From Streptomyces nigra (GTDB lineage Bacteria > Actinomycetota > Actinomycetes > Streptomycetales > Streptomycetaceae), in the NCBI RefSeq assembly GCF_003074055.1, contig NZ_CP029043.1, positions 6,254,501 through 6,318,500 of the forward strand: DNA of 64,000 nucleotides, written 5' to 3'. Numbering within the stretch: the stretch's first letter is position 1; the number at the start of each line of letters is the position of its first letter. Made by a program: the position numbers and the translations under genes. Of this stretch, positions 27,283-36,447 are shown piece after piece. A model generated the notes under the pieces. It had not been told where the DNA came from, made no database searches, and saw nothing but the letters and a program-made list of their open reading frames with translations.

Positions 27283-28164
27283 TCAGGAGTTGTCGTCGAC
27301 CGTGATGTACGGGATCTTGGCCGGGTCACGGCCGAAGGCAGCCCCCAGATAGACGGCCGACAGCTTGGCCAGCGTCCCGTCGTCGATCAGCTGCCTGATG
27401 ACCCGGTCCAGCTCCGCCCGGTTGGGCGAACCCATCGGGTACAGGGCGCCGTAGCCCTGGTCGGTCCGGTACTGGCCCACCAGGCTCACTCTGCTGCCCT
27501 CCTTCTGGGCGTACGGCAGCAGGATGGTGGTGTCGTGGACGACCGCGTCGATACGGCCGTCCTCCAGTGCCCTGATCATCTCCGGGTCGTTGGCGTACGC
27601 GGTGACGGGCTGGGCCGGCTTGATGCGGTTCTTCACGAACTCCTCGCCCGTGGTGCCCTCGGCCACGCCGATGCGGACGTCGCCGATGTTGCCCCCGTCG
27701 ATGTTCTCGCCGTGCCGGATCAGCAGACCCAGGGTGGAGGAGAGGTACGGCGGGGAGAACTCGGCGACCTTGCTCCGTTCCGGTGTGATCGTGATCTGGG
27801 CCAGGGCGAGATCGAAGTCCTTGGTCTTCCCGGACACGACCTCGGGGAAGGGCGCGTTCTTCACCTCGACCCGGTCGAGTCCGGACCGGTAGGCGATGTT
27901 CGCGGCCATGCAGTACTCGTATCCGCTCTTCACGGACTCCGGGGTGTCGCCGTTCCACCAGCCCGGGGCGGGCAGGGTCGTCTTCACGGTCAGGGCCCCG
28001 GCCGTCTCGGGCGTCAGGTGGAACTGCCCGTGCCGCCCCGAGACCTCGCAGTCGCCGTAGCGGATGTTCGACGACTTCGATCCGTCCTGGTCGCAAGCCG
28101 AGGTCACGACGATGAGCGCCCCGCTGACAGCCAGAGAGACGATCGCTGCCGCGGCGCGCATCAT
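27283..28164 (-). CDS. Solute-binding lipoprotein (amino-acid ABC type)
   Basis: This 293-residue protein has a lipoprotein signal ending VVTSAC and a type-3 periplasmic-binding fold: DFDLALAQITITPERSKVAEFS, VRIGVAEGTTGEEFV and ALEDGRIDAVVHDTTIL. GGAGG precedes two consecutive ATGs (28164 and 28161). No permease or ATPase gene adjoins it, so it may serve a transporter elsewhere or act as a sensor. The N-terminal insert with YGDCEVSGRHGQF is unusual for the family. Confidence 0.82.
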   Translation of the reverse strand: MMRAAAAIVSLAVSGALIVVTSACDQDGSKSSNIRYGDCEVSGRHGQFHLTPETAGALTVKTTLPAPGWWNGDTPESVKSGYEYCMAANIAYRSGLDRVEVKNAPFPEVVSGKTKDFDLALAQITITPERSKVAEFSPPYLSSTLGLLIRHGENIDGGNIGDVRIGVAEGTTGEEFVKNRIKPAQPVTAYANDPEMIRALEDGRIDAVVHDTTILLPYAQKEGSRVSLVGQYRTDQGYGALYPMGSPNRAELDRVIRQLIDDGTLAKLSAVYLGAAFGRDPAKIPYITVDDNS

Positions 28165-28259
28165 TGCACCTCCGGTAGGGGCAAACTGCTGGATTCACCA
28201 TAAATCACCCCGTCCCGGACTGTACGACAGCGCCGACCGGCCCACCGCCGCGCAGACGG

Positions 28260-28293
28260 AGGCCCCCGCACCCGGCGACGGATGCGGGGGCCT
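28260..28293 (-). terminator. Terminator after the MHS transporter gene
   Basis: Perfect 11-base arms (28260-28270 and 28283-28293) and a 12-base loop lie just after the transporter stop on the minus strand. Confidence 0.8.
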
Positions 28294-28303
28294 GGGCGGT
28301 CGC

Positions 28304-29737
28304 TCAGGGGGCCACGGTGACGGGCGTCTCGTCCTGGGCCGGAGGCGAGGCCGACTCGCCCTCCTCCAGCCGTACGTCCTTCGTCTCCTTGCCCACCAGC
28401 AGCGCGACCAGCGTCAGCACCGCCATCGCGGAGAGGTAGACGCCGACCAGCCACGGTGAGCCGTCGCCCGCCTCCCACAGGGCCACCGCGATGAACGGGG
28501 CGACGGCCGCGCCGAGGATCGAGCTGACGTTGTAGGAGATGCCGGACCCGGTGTAGCGCATGCTCGTCGGGAACAGCTCCGGCAGCAGCGCGCCCATCGG
28601 CCCGAACGTCATGCCCATCAGGGTGAAGCCGAGCACCAGCCACAGGACCACGCCGAGCGTGCCCAGGCCGATCAGCGGCACCCACACCAGTCCGAAGACG
28701 GCGATCGCCGCGGTGACCCAGGCCAGGGTGGTGCGGCGGCCGTAGCGGTCGGCGAGCGGGCCGGAGACCAGGGTGAACACCGCGAAGAACACCACACCGA
28801 AGATCATCATCAGGACGAAGGTCGTGTAGCTGTAGCCCAGGCCGGGCACGGCGGCGTCCCGAGCGGTGCGGCCGTAGCTCAGCGAGAACGTGGTCATCAG
28901 GTAGAAGAGCACGTACGTCGCCAGCATGAAGAAGGTGCCGAGGACCAGCTGCCTGCCGTGCGTGCGCACCACGGCCACCAGCGGCATCTTGCGCACCAGA
29001 CCGGCCTCACGGGTCCTCGCGAACACCGGCGACTCGACCAGGCGCATCCGCACCCACAGGCCGATCGCCACCATCACGGCCGAGAACAGGAACGGCACCC
29101 GCCAGCCCCAGCTCAGGAAGGCGTCCGAGGGCTGGGACGGGTCGGTGCCCGCCGCCGACGGCAGCAGCGCGCCCATGACGAGGAAGAGGCCGTTGCCGAT
29201 GATGAAGCCGAGCGGCGCGCCGAGCTGCGGGAACGTGCCGAAGAGGGCGCGTTTGCCGCTCGGGGCGTTCTCGGTGGCGACCAGCGCCGCGCCGCTCCAC
29301 TCGCCGCCGAGCGCGAAGCCCTGCGCCAGCCGCATCAGCACCAGCAGGGCGGTGGCGACCCAGCCGGCCTGCGCGTAGGTGGGCAGTACGCCGATCAGGA
29401 AGGTGGCGATGCCCATCGTGAGCAGCGAGGTGACCAGCGTGCCCTTGCGGCCGAGGCGGTCACCGAGGTGCCCGAAGACGACGGCGCCGATCGGGCGGGC
29501 GACCATCGCGGCGCCGAACACCGCGAACGACGACAGCAGGGCCGTCGTCGGGTCGCTGCTCGGGAAGAAGAGCTTCGGGAACACCAGGACGGCCGCGGTC
29601 GCGTAGATGTAGAAGTCGTAGAACTCGATCGTCGTGCCGATGAGGCTGGCGACGAGGACACGGGACCGTGAGTTGACGGGCGTTCCGGCGGGGCTGCCGA
29701 CAGGACTGCCGGCGGGACTTCTGGTGGGTGCGGACAT
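28304..29737 (-). CDS. MFS transporter, metabolite:H+ symporter (MHS) family
   Basis: This 477-residue protein has 12 membrane segments. Family marks are GTTIEFYDFYIYATAAVLVF near the start, GHLGDRLGRKGTLV, RLAQGFALGGEWSGAALV and PLADRYGRRTTL. The ATG at 29737 is chosen from conservation; upstream codons to 29860 are not conserved in character. The N-terminus has SPAGSPVGSPAG-type repeats. MHS members carry organic acids or osmolytes such as shikimate, citrate or proline betaine; the substrate here is unknown. Confidence 0.86.
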   Translation of the reverse strand: MSAPTRSPAGSPVGSPAGTPVNSRSRVLVASLIGTTIEFYDFYIYATAAVLVFPKLFFPSSDPTTALLSSFAVFGAAMVARPIGAVVFGHLGDRLGRKGTLVTSLLTMGIATFLIGVLPTYAQAGWVATALLVLMRLAQGFALGGEWSGAALVATENAPSGKRALFGTFPQLGAPLGFIIGNGLFLVMGALLPSAAGTDPSQPSDAFLSWGWRVPFLFSAVMVAIGLWVRMRLVESPVFARTREAGLVRKMPLVAVVRTHGRQLVLGTFFMLATYVLFYLMTTFSLSYGRTARDAAVPGLGYSYTTFVLMMIFGVVFFAVFTLVSGPLADRYGRRTTLAWVTAAIAVFGLVWVPLIGLGTLGVVLWLVLGFTLMGMTFGPMGALLPELFPTSMRYTGSGISYNVSSILGAAVAPFIAVALWEAGDGSPWLVGVYLSAMAVLTLVALLVGKETKDVRLEEGESASPPAQDETPVTVAP

Positions 29738-30070
29738 CACTCGGTCTTTCGAGGGGGGACGGTCGCGGCGGCGCATGCCGGCCGGCCCGCACGGTGGCAC
29801 CCGTCCCCGCCAGGGGATAGGTGCACAGTGCAGGTAGATCAACACTCGCAGACATCTCATGACTCAGGAAGCGCATCTCGCCATGTGAGACGCTTGCGGG
29901 TCGCCGTGGGTCGCCGTGGGTCGCCGTGGGTCGCTGTGAGGGGGACTGGCTGGGGCGCCGGCCCCCGGGAAAACCCATGGCACCGCCCCCACCCCCCTCC
30001 CTACACTCACCGCAGGACGCCGCCCGCGACGGGCGGCGCCGTCACGACCGACGACGAGGGGAGACAGGCC
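29738..30070. other. Intergenic region with short tandem repeats
   Basis: This 333-base stretch holds the transporter promoter side, an 11-base palindrome TGCACAGTGCA (29822-29832), about four copies of a 10-base unit TCGCCGTGGG (29901-29938), and a perfect 8-base hairpin (30018-30038) just before the small leader frame. I see no gene. Confidence 0.6.
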
Positions 30071-30184
30071 GTGCGTGCGCACACCGCCACCGCCGCTCCC
30101 CGTTCCCGGTCCCGCCGGACCGAGGTGATCCTGGTGTCTCCGGCCGCCCGGTGCCCGCTGCGCGCCCGGCACCGGACCCCGTGA
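30071..30184 (+). CDS. Possible 37-residue leader peptide upstream of the EF-G paralogue
   Basis: GTG at 30071 follows GAGGGGAG at about 7 bases and opens a 37-codon frame rich in Arg, Ala and Thr, ending 103 bases before the EF-G-like gene. Its first codons (VRAHTATA) mirror those of the downstream gene (VRTHTFTQ), as if the start region had been duplicated. Translation-dependent attenuation is known upstream of ribosome-protection genes; whether this frame acts that way is inference. Confidence 0.35.
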   Translation: MRAHTATAAPRSRSRRTEVILVSPAARCPLRARHRTP

Positions 30185-30287
30185 CGCACGTCTGAACTTC
30201 AGCGCCCCCGCCCGCCGTGGGCCCGCGCTGCCGTGCGCCCGGGACATCGCGCCGCCCTCTTCCGGACCATCCGAAAGGCCAACGGCC

Positions 30288-32336
30288 GTGCGCACGCACA
30301 CCTTCACCCAGACCCTCGCCGCCGTCCGCAACCTCGGCATCCTCGCCCACGTCGACGCCGGCAAGACCACCGTCACCGAGCGGATCCTGTACGCCACCGG
30401 CACCACCCACAAGCGGGGCGAGGTCCACGACGGCACCACCGTCACCGACTTCGACCCGCAGGAGCGCGACCGGGGCATCACGATCTTCGCCGCGGCCGTG
30501 AGCTGCGACTGGGACGGGCATCGCGTCAACCTCATCGACACCCCCGGCCACGTCGACTTCGCCGACGAGGTCGAGCGGGCGCTGCGTGTGCTGGACGGCG
30601 CGGTCGCCGTGTTCGACGCCGTCGCCGGGGTCGAGCCGCAGAGCGAGTCGGTGTGGCGGCAGGCGGACCGGCACGGTGTGCCGAGGATCGCCTTCGTCAA
30701 CAAGCTGGACCGCGCCGGCGCGGACCTCGACCGGGCGGTGGCGTCGATCAGGGAACGGCTGCACCCGGTCCCCCTGGTCGTGCAGCTGCCGATCGGCGCC
30801 GAGGACGGTTTCCGCGGGGTCGTCGACCTCGTACGCATGCGGGCGCTGCTCTGGGCCGACGACGGCACCCGCACGGTCGCGGACGTGCCGGAGGACCTGC
30901 GGGCGGAAGCCGTACGACGCCGGCGCCTGCTGGAGGAGGCAGTGGCCGAGCTGCACGCCGAGGCGCTGGAGGAGTTCTGCGCGCGGGGGACAGTGTCGCC
31001 CGGGACGCTGACGGCGGCCCTGCGCGTGGTCACCCGCACGGGCGAGGGCGTGGTCGTGCTCTGCGGCTCGGCGTACCGCAACCGCGGTGTCGAGCCGCTG
31101 CTCGACGCGGTGGTGGCGTATCTGCCGTCGCCGCTCGACGTACCGCCGGTCCACGACACGCATGACACACAGGAACAGCGCCCGGCCGACCCGTCGGCGC
31201 CGTTCGCCGGGCTGGCGTTCAAGGTGAGCGCCACGCCGACCGGACGGCTGACGTATCTGCGCGTCTACTCGGGAACGATCGGAAAGGGGGACACCGTGCT
31301 CGACACGAACGCCGGGCGCACCGAGCGCATCGGGCGCGTCCTGCGTGTGCAGGCCGACCGGCACGCCCAGGTCGACCGGGCCGTCGCCGGGGACATCGTC
31401 GCGGTCGTCGGGCTGAAGTCGGCGCGCGCGGGCTCCACGCTGTGCGCGCCTCAGGCCCCTCTCGTCCTCGAACCGCCTGGGGTGGCCGACCCGGTGGTGT
31501 CGGTCGCGGTGGAGGCACGCAGGTCCACCGACACCGACCGGCTGGCCGGCGCGCTGGCCCGGCTGGCGGAGGAGGACCCGTCGCTGGTCGTGCGCACCGA
31601 CCCCGAGACCGGGCAGACGCTGCTGTCCGGGATGGGCGAACTGCACCTGGAGGTCGCGGTGGAGAGGATCAGGCGCGAGACCGGCCTGGACGTCGCTGTC
31701 GGGCGCCCGAGGGTGTCGTACCGCGAGACCGTCGGCGGCGGCGTGCGCGGGTTCGTCTTCCGGCACGTCAAACAGGACGGCGGTGCGGGCCAGTTCGCGC
31801 ACATCGTCCTCGACGTCGAGCCGCTGGAGGCGGGTTCCGGCTTCGAGTTCCGCTCGGCGGTGGTCGGTGGCCGGGTGCCGCAGGAGTACGTCCGTGCCGT
31901 GGAGGCCGGCTGCCGGGACGCCCTCGGCGAGGGCCCGCTCGGCGGGCACCCGGTCACCGGGGTGCGGGTCACCCTCACCGACGGGGCGACGCATGTGAAG
32001 GACTCGTCCGACACGGCGTTCCGCACCGCCGGGCGCCTGGGCCTGCGCGACGCGCTGCGCTCCTGCGCGATGGTGCTGCTGGAGCCGGTCGCCGAGGTGA
32101 CGGTCACCGTGCCGGAGGACGCGGTCGGCACCGTCCTCGGCGACCTGGCGGCACGCCGCGGCCGCGTCTCGGGTTCCGTGACCCGGGCGGGCGCGGCGGT
32201 CGTCACGGCGACGGTGCCCCTGGCCGAACTCTTCGGCTACGCAACCCGGTTGCGCAGCCGCACCCAGGGCCGAGGCACCTTCACGACCCGCCCGACGGGC
32301 TACGCCCCGGCCCCGACCGCACCGGCCACCCGGTGA
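30288..32336 (+). CDS. Elongation factor G paralogue / ribosome-protection-like GTPase
   Basis: This 682-residue translational GTPase has G1 AHVDAGKTT at residues 20-28, G2 ERDRGITIF, G3 DTPGHVDF and G4 NKLDRAGAD. Domain IV has GQFAHIVLDVEPLEAGSGF and VVGGRVPQEYVRAVEAG, as in EF-G. It is shorter and more diverged than housekeeping EF-G and resembles the second EF-G found in streptomycetes, often annotated as tetracycline-resistance-like. The GTG start has GAAAGG 9 bases upstream. Resistance function cannot be concluded. Confidence 0.85.
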   Translation: MRTHTFTQTLAAVRNLGILAHVDAGKTTVTERILYATGTTHKRGEVHDGTTVTDFDPQERDRGITIFAAAVSCDWDGHRVNLIDTPGHVDFADEVERALRVLDGAVAVFDAVAGVEPQSESVWRQADRHGVPRIAFVNKLDRAGADLDRAVASIRERLHPVPLVVQLPIGAEDGFRGVVDLVRMRALLWADDGTRTVADVPEDLRAEAVRRRRLLEEAVAELHAEALEEFCARGTVSPGTLTAALRVVTRTGEGVVVLCGSAYRNRGVEPLLDAVVAYLPSPLDVPPVHDTHDTQEQRPADPSAPFAGLAFKVSATPTGRLTYLRVYSGTIGKGDTVLDTNAGRTERIGRVLRVQADRHAQVDRAVAGDIVAVVGLKSARAGSTLCAPQAPLVLEPPGVADPVVSVAVEARRSTDTDRLAGALARLAEEDPSLVVRTDPETGQTLLSGMGELHLEVAVERIRRETGLDVAVGRPRVSYRETVGGGVRGFVFRHVKQDGGAGQFAHIVLDVEPLEAGSGFEFRSAVVGGRVPQEYVRAVEAGCRDALGEGPLGGHPVTGVRVTLTDGATHVKDSSDTAFRTAGRLGLRDALRSCAMVLLEPVAEVTVTVPEDAVGTVLGDLAARRGRVSGSVTRAGAAVVTATVPLAELFGYATRLRSRTQGRGTFTTRPTGYAPAPTAPATR

Positions 32337-32341
32337 GCACG

Positions 32342-32381
32342 GCGGTGGCCCCACCCGTGAGTTCGCGGGTGGGGCCACCGC
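32342..32381 (+). terminator. Terminator after the EF-G paralogue
   Basis: Perfect 16-base arms (32342-32357 and 32366-32381) and an 8-base loop lie 6 bases after the stop. Confidence 0.9.
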
Positions 32382-32434
32382 ATGAGAAGGAGGGAGAACC
32401 GCACGGCCGACGTGGAAGTGTTCGGCACCGTAGG

Positions 32435-34297
32435 TCAGTCGGCGACCTCGACCCCGTACCCACGAGCGAGGGTGTCGAGTCCGTGGTCGTACCCCTGACC
32501 GACGGCGCGCAGCCGCCACAGCGGACCCCTGCGGTAGATCTCCGCGAGCAGCATCGTGCGCTCGGTGGTGGCGGCGTCCAGCGTGGCCCGGGCGAGAGGC
32601 GCCCCGCTGCTGCCGGGCGCCGCACCGATCTGCACGGCGCCGACAGACCCGAACGTGGTGGCGCCGTCGATGGCGGCGGCGATGACGATCTTCCGCGTCG
32701 CACGTGGCAGGGATGCCAGGTCCAGGGCGATGGTCTGTTCGGCCGGGCCACCGGTCAGCAGGCGTGCCGTCCCGGCGGGGTGTTCCGGGGCGCTGTAGAA
32801 GATGAAGTCCTCGTCGGAGGTGATCTGTTCGTCCTCGTCGAGGAGGAAGGCGACCACGTCGATCTCGCAGTCGGACCGTGGCGCCCAGCCGGCGGTGACG
32901 TACCACTCCGGCGCGGGGCCACGGTGCGGCATGGGCAGGTCGATGACACCGCCTCTCGGCAGCACGTGTGGTTCCAGCGCGCGGAGAGTCGACGGCTTCT
33001 GATCCGTGGCGGTCGGTGACACCAGCCACTGGAGGTCGTGAACGGGGAGTTCAAGAGCGGTGATGCGCTTGATGCGCCGGTCGCCTTCTCCTCCTGGCAG
33101 GAGTACGACGTCGGTGACGCTGGCGGAGAGATTGATCGCCGCGGATCCGCCCAGCTCGACGACTCGGAGGCGGGCTGCCGCGGCGTCGGCATGGACGCCC
33201 CCGAGCACCAGTACCCGACGTCCTTGCAGCGGCTTGTCCGCGGTGCCGGTGACGGGGCCCGATCGCTGCGACGGGACAGGCGCGGAGGCGGACGTCGTGC
33301 TCGGCGCCGGCTCCACGGGCTCGATCCGTTCTGTTTCCGGCTCGGTCACGGGGGCGACTCTGACTGGCGGCGCTTCGTGCTCCGTGCCAGGCCGTACGTC
33401 CGTCAGCAGGCGCAGGAAAGTCTGCTCGTCGATGACCGGGACGCCCTCGGCAAGGGCACGACGAGCCTTCGTCGAACGGGACGCCGTCTCGTTCGTGACC
33501 AGCACGCTGGTGTGCCGGCTGACGGACGTCATCATGTTCAGCCCGGCGGCGACCGCGCGCCCGACCAACTCCGCCCGGGCATGGGCGGTCTCACCTGTGA
33601 TCGCGACCTTCATGCCCTGCTGGAGCGGTCCGCCGGGTGCCAGACGTCCCGGATTCCGGTAGGCACAGGGGGTCTTCGGCGGACTCGGCGTGAACTGAGA
33701 CTCCGCTCGCGGCGGGCAGGCCACCAGGGGCAAGGGCAGATCCAGCCGAGCTGCTTCACGCAGTGACGCCCGCAGCACACCGGCGAGGACCCGAGTGTCG
33801 TCCAGCGCGTCGTGCGCCCGCCGTTGGGCGACGCCGTAGTGGGCGGCGAGAGACCTCAGCTTCATGTCCGCCGTGGGGGGATCCACCTGACGGTTCAGAG
33901 CCAGGGTGCACAGTCGCTGTGACACCGGCAGCCACATCCGTGCGCGAGCGAACTCATGGGCGAGGAAGTCGTAGTCGAACTGGGCATTGTGGGCCACCAG
34001 GACCCGGTCCTGGAGCAGCGCCCCGATCCGTCCCGCCACCTGGTCAAAGGTGGGCGCACCCCGCAACCGCTCGGCGGTGAGCCCGTGGACGTCCACCGGC
34101 CCCGGATCGCACCCCGGATCGAGGAGCGTCGAGAACTCCCCGGTCTGCTCACCGTCCGGACCGAGCGTGATCACGGCGATGGACAGCACACGGTCCCGCC
34201 GGGCCATGAGTCCCGAGGTCTCCACATCGACCAAAGCCCAGTCATAGGCGTAATCACGCGTGGTCGAGACGTCGATGAAGGGAGAGGCGAGACTCAT
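32435..34297 (-). CDS. Exonuclease-BRCT-BRCT-TerD fusion protein
   Basis: This protein of about 620 residues begins with a DEDDh exonuclease domain: WALVDVETSG, VLVAHNAQFDYDFL and the His/Asp of RAHDALDDTRVLAGV (residues about 15-185). A BRCT domain follows (GMKVAITGETAHARAELVG), a Pro/Ser/Glu-rich linker, a second BRCT-like domain (RRVLVLGGVHADAAAARL) and a C-terminal TerD domain (GWAPRSDCEIDVVAFLLDED through GQGYDHGLDTLARGYGVEV). TerD proteins bind calcium and are linked to tellurite and phage stress. Upstream ATGs at 34330 and 34319 are alternatives, as no start has a strong ribosome site. It has no operon partner. Confidence 0.85.
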   Translation of the reverse strand: MSLASPFIDVSTTRDYAYDWALVDVETSGLMARRDRVLSIAVITLGPDGEQTGEFSTLLDPGCDPGPVDVHGLTAERLRGAPTFDQVAGRIGALLQDRVLVAHNAQFDYDFLAHEFARARMWLPVSQRLCTLALNRQVDPPTADMKLRSLAAHYGVAQRRAHDALDDTRVLAGVLRASLREAARLDLPLPLVACPPRAESQFTPSPPKTPCAYRNPGRLAPGGPLQQGMKVAITGETAHARAELVGRAVAAGLNMMTSVSRHTSVLVTNETASRSTKARRALAEGVPVIDEQTFLRLLTDVRPGTEHEAPPVRVAPVTEPETERIEPVEPAPSTTSASAPVPSQRSGPVTGTADKPLQGRRVLVLGGVHADAAAARLRVVELGGSAAINLSASVTDVVLLPGGEGDRRIKRITALELPVHDLQWLVSPTATDQKPSTLRALEPHVLPRGGVIDLPMPHRGPAPEWYVTAGWAPRSDCEIDVVAFLLDEDEQITSDEDFIFYSAPEHPAGTARLLTGGPAEQTIALDLASLPRATRKIVIAAAIDGATTFGSVGAVQIGAAPGSSGAPLARATLDAATTERTMLLAEIYRRGPLWRLRAVGQGYDHGLDTLARGYGVEVAD

Positions 34298-34382
34298 GGT
34301 GCCAAGGATGATTCGACATACGGCCCTCATTCAACCTACATCGCGATTTTCCACACACGACTTGTGAGGCCGCTGGCGCGGT

Positions 34383-34431
34383 GCCGGAACCCGCGATGTG
34401 GCCGCCAGCCGACCACATCGCGGGTTCCGGC
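34383..34431 (-). terminator. Terminator after the GH55-type gene
   Basis: Perfect 19-base arms (34383-34401 and 34413-34431) with an 11-base loop lie directly downstream of the stop at 34441. Confidence 0.85.
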
Positions 34432-34440
34432 CCGGACGGG

Positions 34441-36240
34441 TCAGGGATACGACACCACCGTCGAAGGCACCGTGGACGTCCCCGACGTCGGGGAACCCGT
34501 GTCGTTGATGACGCACTCGTACTGGCCCTGGCCGCCCAGGGAGACCACCAGCAGGTTGTGGAAGCGGACGTTCGGGCTGACCGGGGCGGCGAAGCCGTGG
34601 TGTTGGACGATCGTCGGGTCGACGTTGTAATAGCAGTAGCTGCCCAGGCCCCAGCCCTCGTGCGAGGTCACGGCGTCACCGACGCGGTAGGCGGCGTAGC
34701 CCTTGGTCGAGCCGTTCTGGATGGCGGCCTGGTTCGGGGCGTCGTACGCCTTCTCGTTCTGGAAGAAGATCGTGCGGCCCCGCTGGCCGAACCACTGCAC
34801 GTCGTACTTGTTGAAGTGCTCGACGAACAGGCCGGTCGCCAGGACGTCGTCGCCGTTGACGACGACGCCGTAGTCGGCGCGGTTGGTCTCCCAGCCGACG
34901 CCGTCGCCGTGGTCGGCGCGCCACACCCACGTGTGGTCGATGATCGTGTGGCGGCTGTTGACGACCAGGCTCGTGGTGGCCTTGCCGGGGCCCGCGCCGC
35001 CGATGCGGATGAACACGTCCTGGACGGTGGTCGGGTTCGCGGAGTGGTCGCGGGACGCGCCGCGCGGTCCGATCTCCAGCAGGGTGGGGGAGTTGACCGG
35101 TCCGGCGTCCACCAGGAAGCCGGCCAGCCGGACGCCGTCGACGTCCGCGACCTTGACCGCCGTGACACCGCCGTCCGGGATGAGGGTCGCGTAGCCGAGG
35201 CCCAGGACCACCGTGTTCGCCCGGTTGATCCGCAGAGGTTCCGACAGGTGGTAGATGCCGGGGGTCAGGAGCAGGTGCAGGCCCTGCTCCAGCGCCTGGT
35301 TGAGGGTGGCCGCCGAGACGTCGGGGCGGGCGACGTAGAACCGGGTGAGCGGCAGTGAGGTGCCGCGCGGGGTGCCGTTGCCCCAGGTCACGCCTCTCGC
35401 GTTCGTACGCTTCTCGGGGAGGAAGATCCGGTACTCGCTGCCCTGGAGGTAGAGGAACGGCTTCTCCCGCGAGATCGGCGTCGTGGCCAGGGTGGTGTAC
35501 GGCGGGTTGGGGAAGCTCTGCGCGGGGGCGCCCTCGACGCCCGAGAACACCATGTTCCAGACGCCGTTGAGCCAGCTGCCGATCGTGCTGTCGCGGGTGT
35601 ACCACTGCTGCTGCGAGTACGGGCCGACCTGCCCGTCGATCCGGCTGTCGGCGATGTAGCCGCCGCTGGCCCAGCCGTAGCCGCTGGGGGCGAGGTTGAG
35701 GCCGCCGCGCACGTGCATCCGGCGGAAGGGGGCCGCCTGCGCGACGGCCCAGCGGTTGGTGCCGTTGACCGGCACCAGGGCGAGGTTCTCCGCCGAACGC
35801 CAGAAGTTCTGCGTGGCGTTGCCGTCGAACCAGCCGGCGTCGACGGTGACGTCCCCGTTGATGGTCGTGTCGTCGGGGGAGAGGCCGAGGCCCGCGATGG
35901 ACGTGTAGAAGCCGAGCTGGGCGTTGAGGCCGCTGTAGGTGCCGGGCTTGAACAGCAGGGCGTAGCGGCCGGTGCCGAACTGGGCGGACTCCTGCTGCCG
36001 GAACACCTCGTCGAGGCGGGCCTGGATGCCGGGCGTCGACGGGTCGAAGACGAGGACGTTGGGGCCGAGGTCGCCACCGCCGGGCAGGGCGCGCGGCTTC
36101 TTGCGGGGCGCCGGCGCGGCGGCGGCGCGGGTCGCCGAACCCAGCACCACGGGTGCGGCGGTGGCGGCCGCGGCGGCGCCCAGCAGAGTGCGGCGGCCGA
36201 CCTGGGGCGGGCGTGACGAGGACGGGGAGGAATCAGGCAT
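34441..36240 (-). CDS. Tat-secreted GH55-like exo-beta-1,3-glucanase (often misnamed adenylyl cyclase)
   Basis: This 599-residue protein has a twin-arginine signal (VGRRTLLGAAAAATAAP) and a mature start LPGGGDLGPNVLVFDPSTPG. It shows the paired beta-helix features of GH55: QFGTGRYALLFKPGTY, PPYTTLATTPISREKP, HLLLTPGIYHLSEPLRI, DHTWVWRADHGDGVGW and VVVNGDDVLATGLFVEHFN. These match what I recall of the Streptomyces laminarinase of this family. It diverges from a sugar ABC transporter and GH1 gene, and a LacI-type operator lies 43 bases upstream. It probably degrades extracellular beta-1,3-glucan. Catalytic Glu assignment is not certain by eye. Confidence 0.82.
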   Translation of the reverse strand: MPDSSPSSSRPPQVGRRTLLGAAAAATAAPVVLGSATRAAAAPAPRKKPRALPGGGDLGPNVLVFDPSTPGIQARLDEVFRQQESAQFGTGRYALLFKPGTYSGLNAQLGFYTSIAGLGLSPDDTTINGDVTVDAGWFDGNATQNFWRSAENLALVPVNGTNRWAVAQAAPFRRMHVRGGLNLAPSGYGWASGGYIADSRIDGQVGPYSQQQWYTRDSTIGSWLNGVWNMVFSGVEGAPAQSFPNPPYTTLATTPISREKPFLYLQGSEYRIFLPEKRTNARGVTWGNGTPRGTSLPLTRFYVARPDVSAATLNQALEQGLHLLLTPGIYHLSEPLRINRANTVVLGLGYATLIPDGGVTAVKVADVDGVRLAGFLVDAGPVNSPTLLEIGPRGASRDHSANPTTVQDVFIRIGGAGPGKATTSLVVNSRHTIIDHTWVWRADHGDGVGWETNRADYGVVVNGDDVLATGLFVEHFNKYDVQWFGQRGRTIFFQNEKAYDAPNQAAIQNGSTKGYAAYRVGDAVTSHEGWGLGSYCYYNVDPTIVQHHGFAAPVSPNVRFHNLLVVSLGGQGQYECVINDTGSPTSGTSTVPSTVVSYP

Positions 36241-36283
36241 GGGGCGGCTCTCCTGGTTCAGGAAGTGAACGTGGTGGGGGTAC

Positions 36284-36296
36284 GGGAGCGCTCTCT
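36284..36296. promoter_or_regulatory. LacI-family (CebR-like) operator
   Basis: GGGAGCGCTCTCT contains the perfect palindrome GAGCGCTC and is close to the TGGGAGCGCTCCCA site recognised by CebR-type regulators of beta-glucoside genes. It lies between the GH55 gene and the divergent ABC operon. The regulator gene is not in the window. Confidence 0.65.
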
Positions 36297-36371
36297 CGCC
36301 GCTGAATGGTTCAACCCCGAAATGAAAGAGTCAAGAGGTTGGACAGAGGTCCGGTAAGTGCGTCCAAAGCC

Positions 36372-36400
36372 TTGACGCCGCCCCGCCCAAGGGCTTAACT
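36372..36400 (+). promoter_or_regulatory. Probable promoter of the sugar ABC operon
   Basis: TTGACG (36372-36377), a 17-base gap and TTAACT (36395-36400) precede the binding-protein gene. Arms CTTAA (36394) and TTAAG (36411) flank the region. Confidence 0.45.
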
Positions 36401-36447
36401 CACGCTCTAAATTAAGCAGTGAAACCCCCGGAAGGGACACCGGAGCC

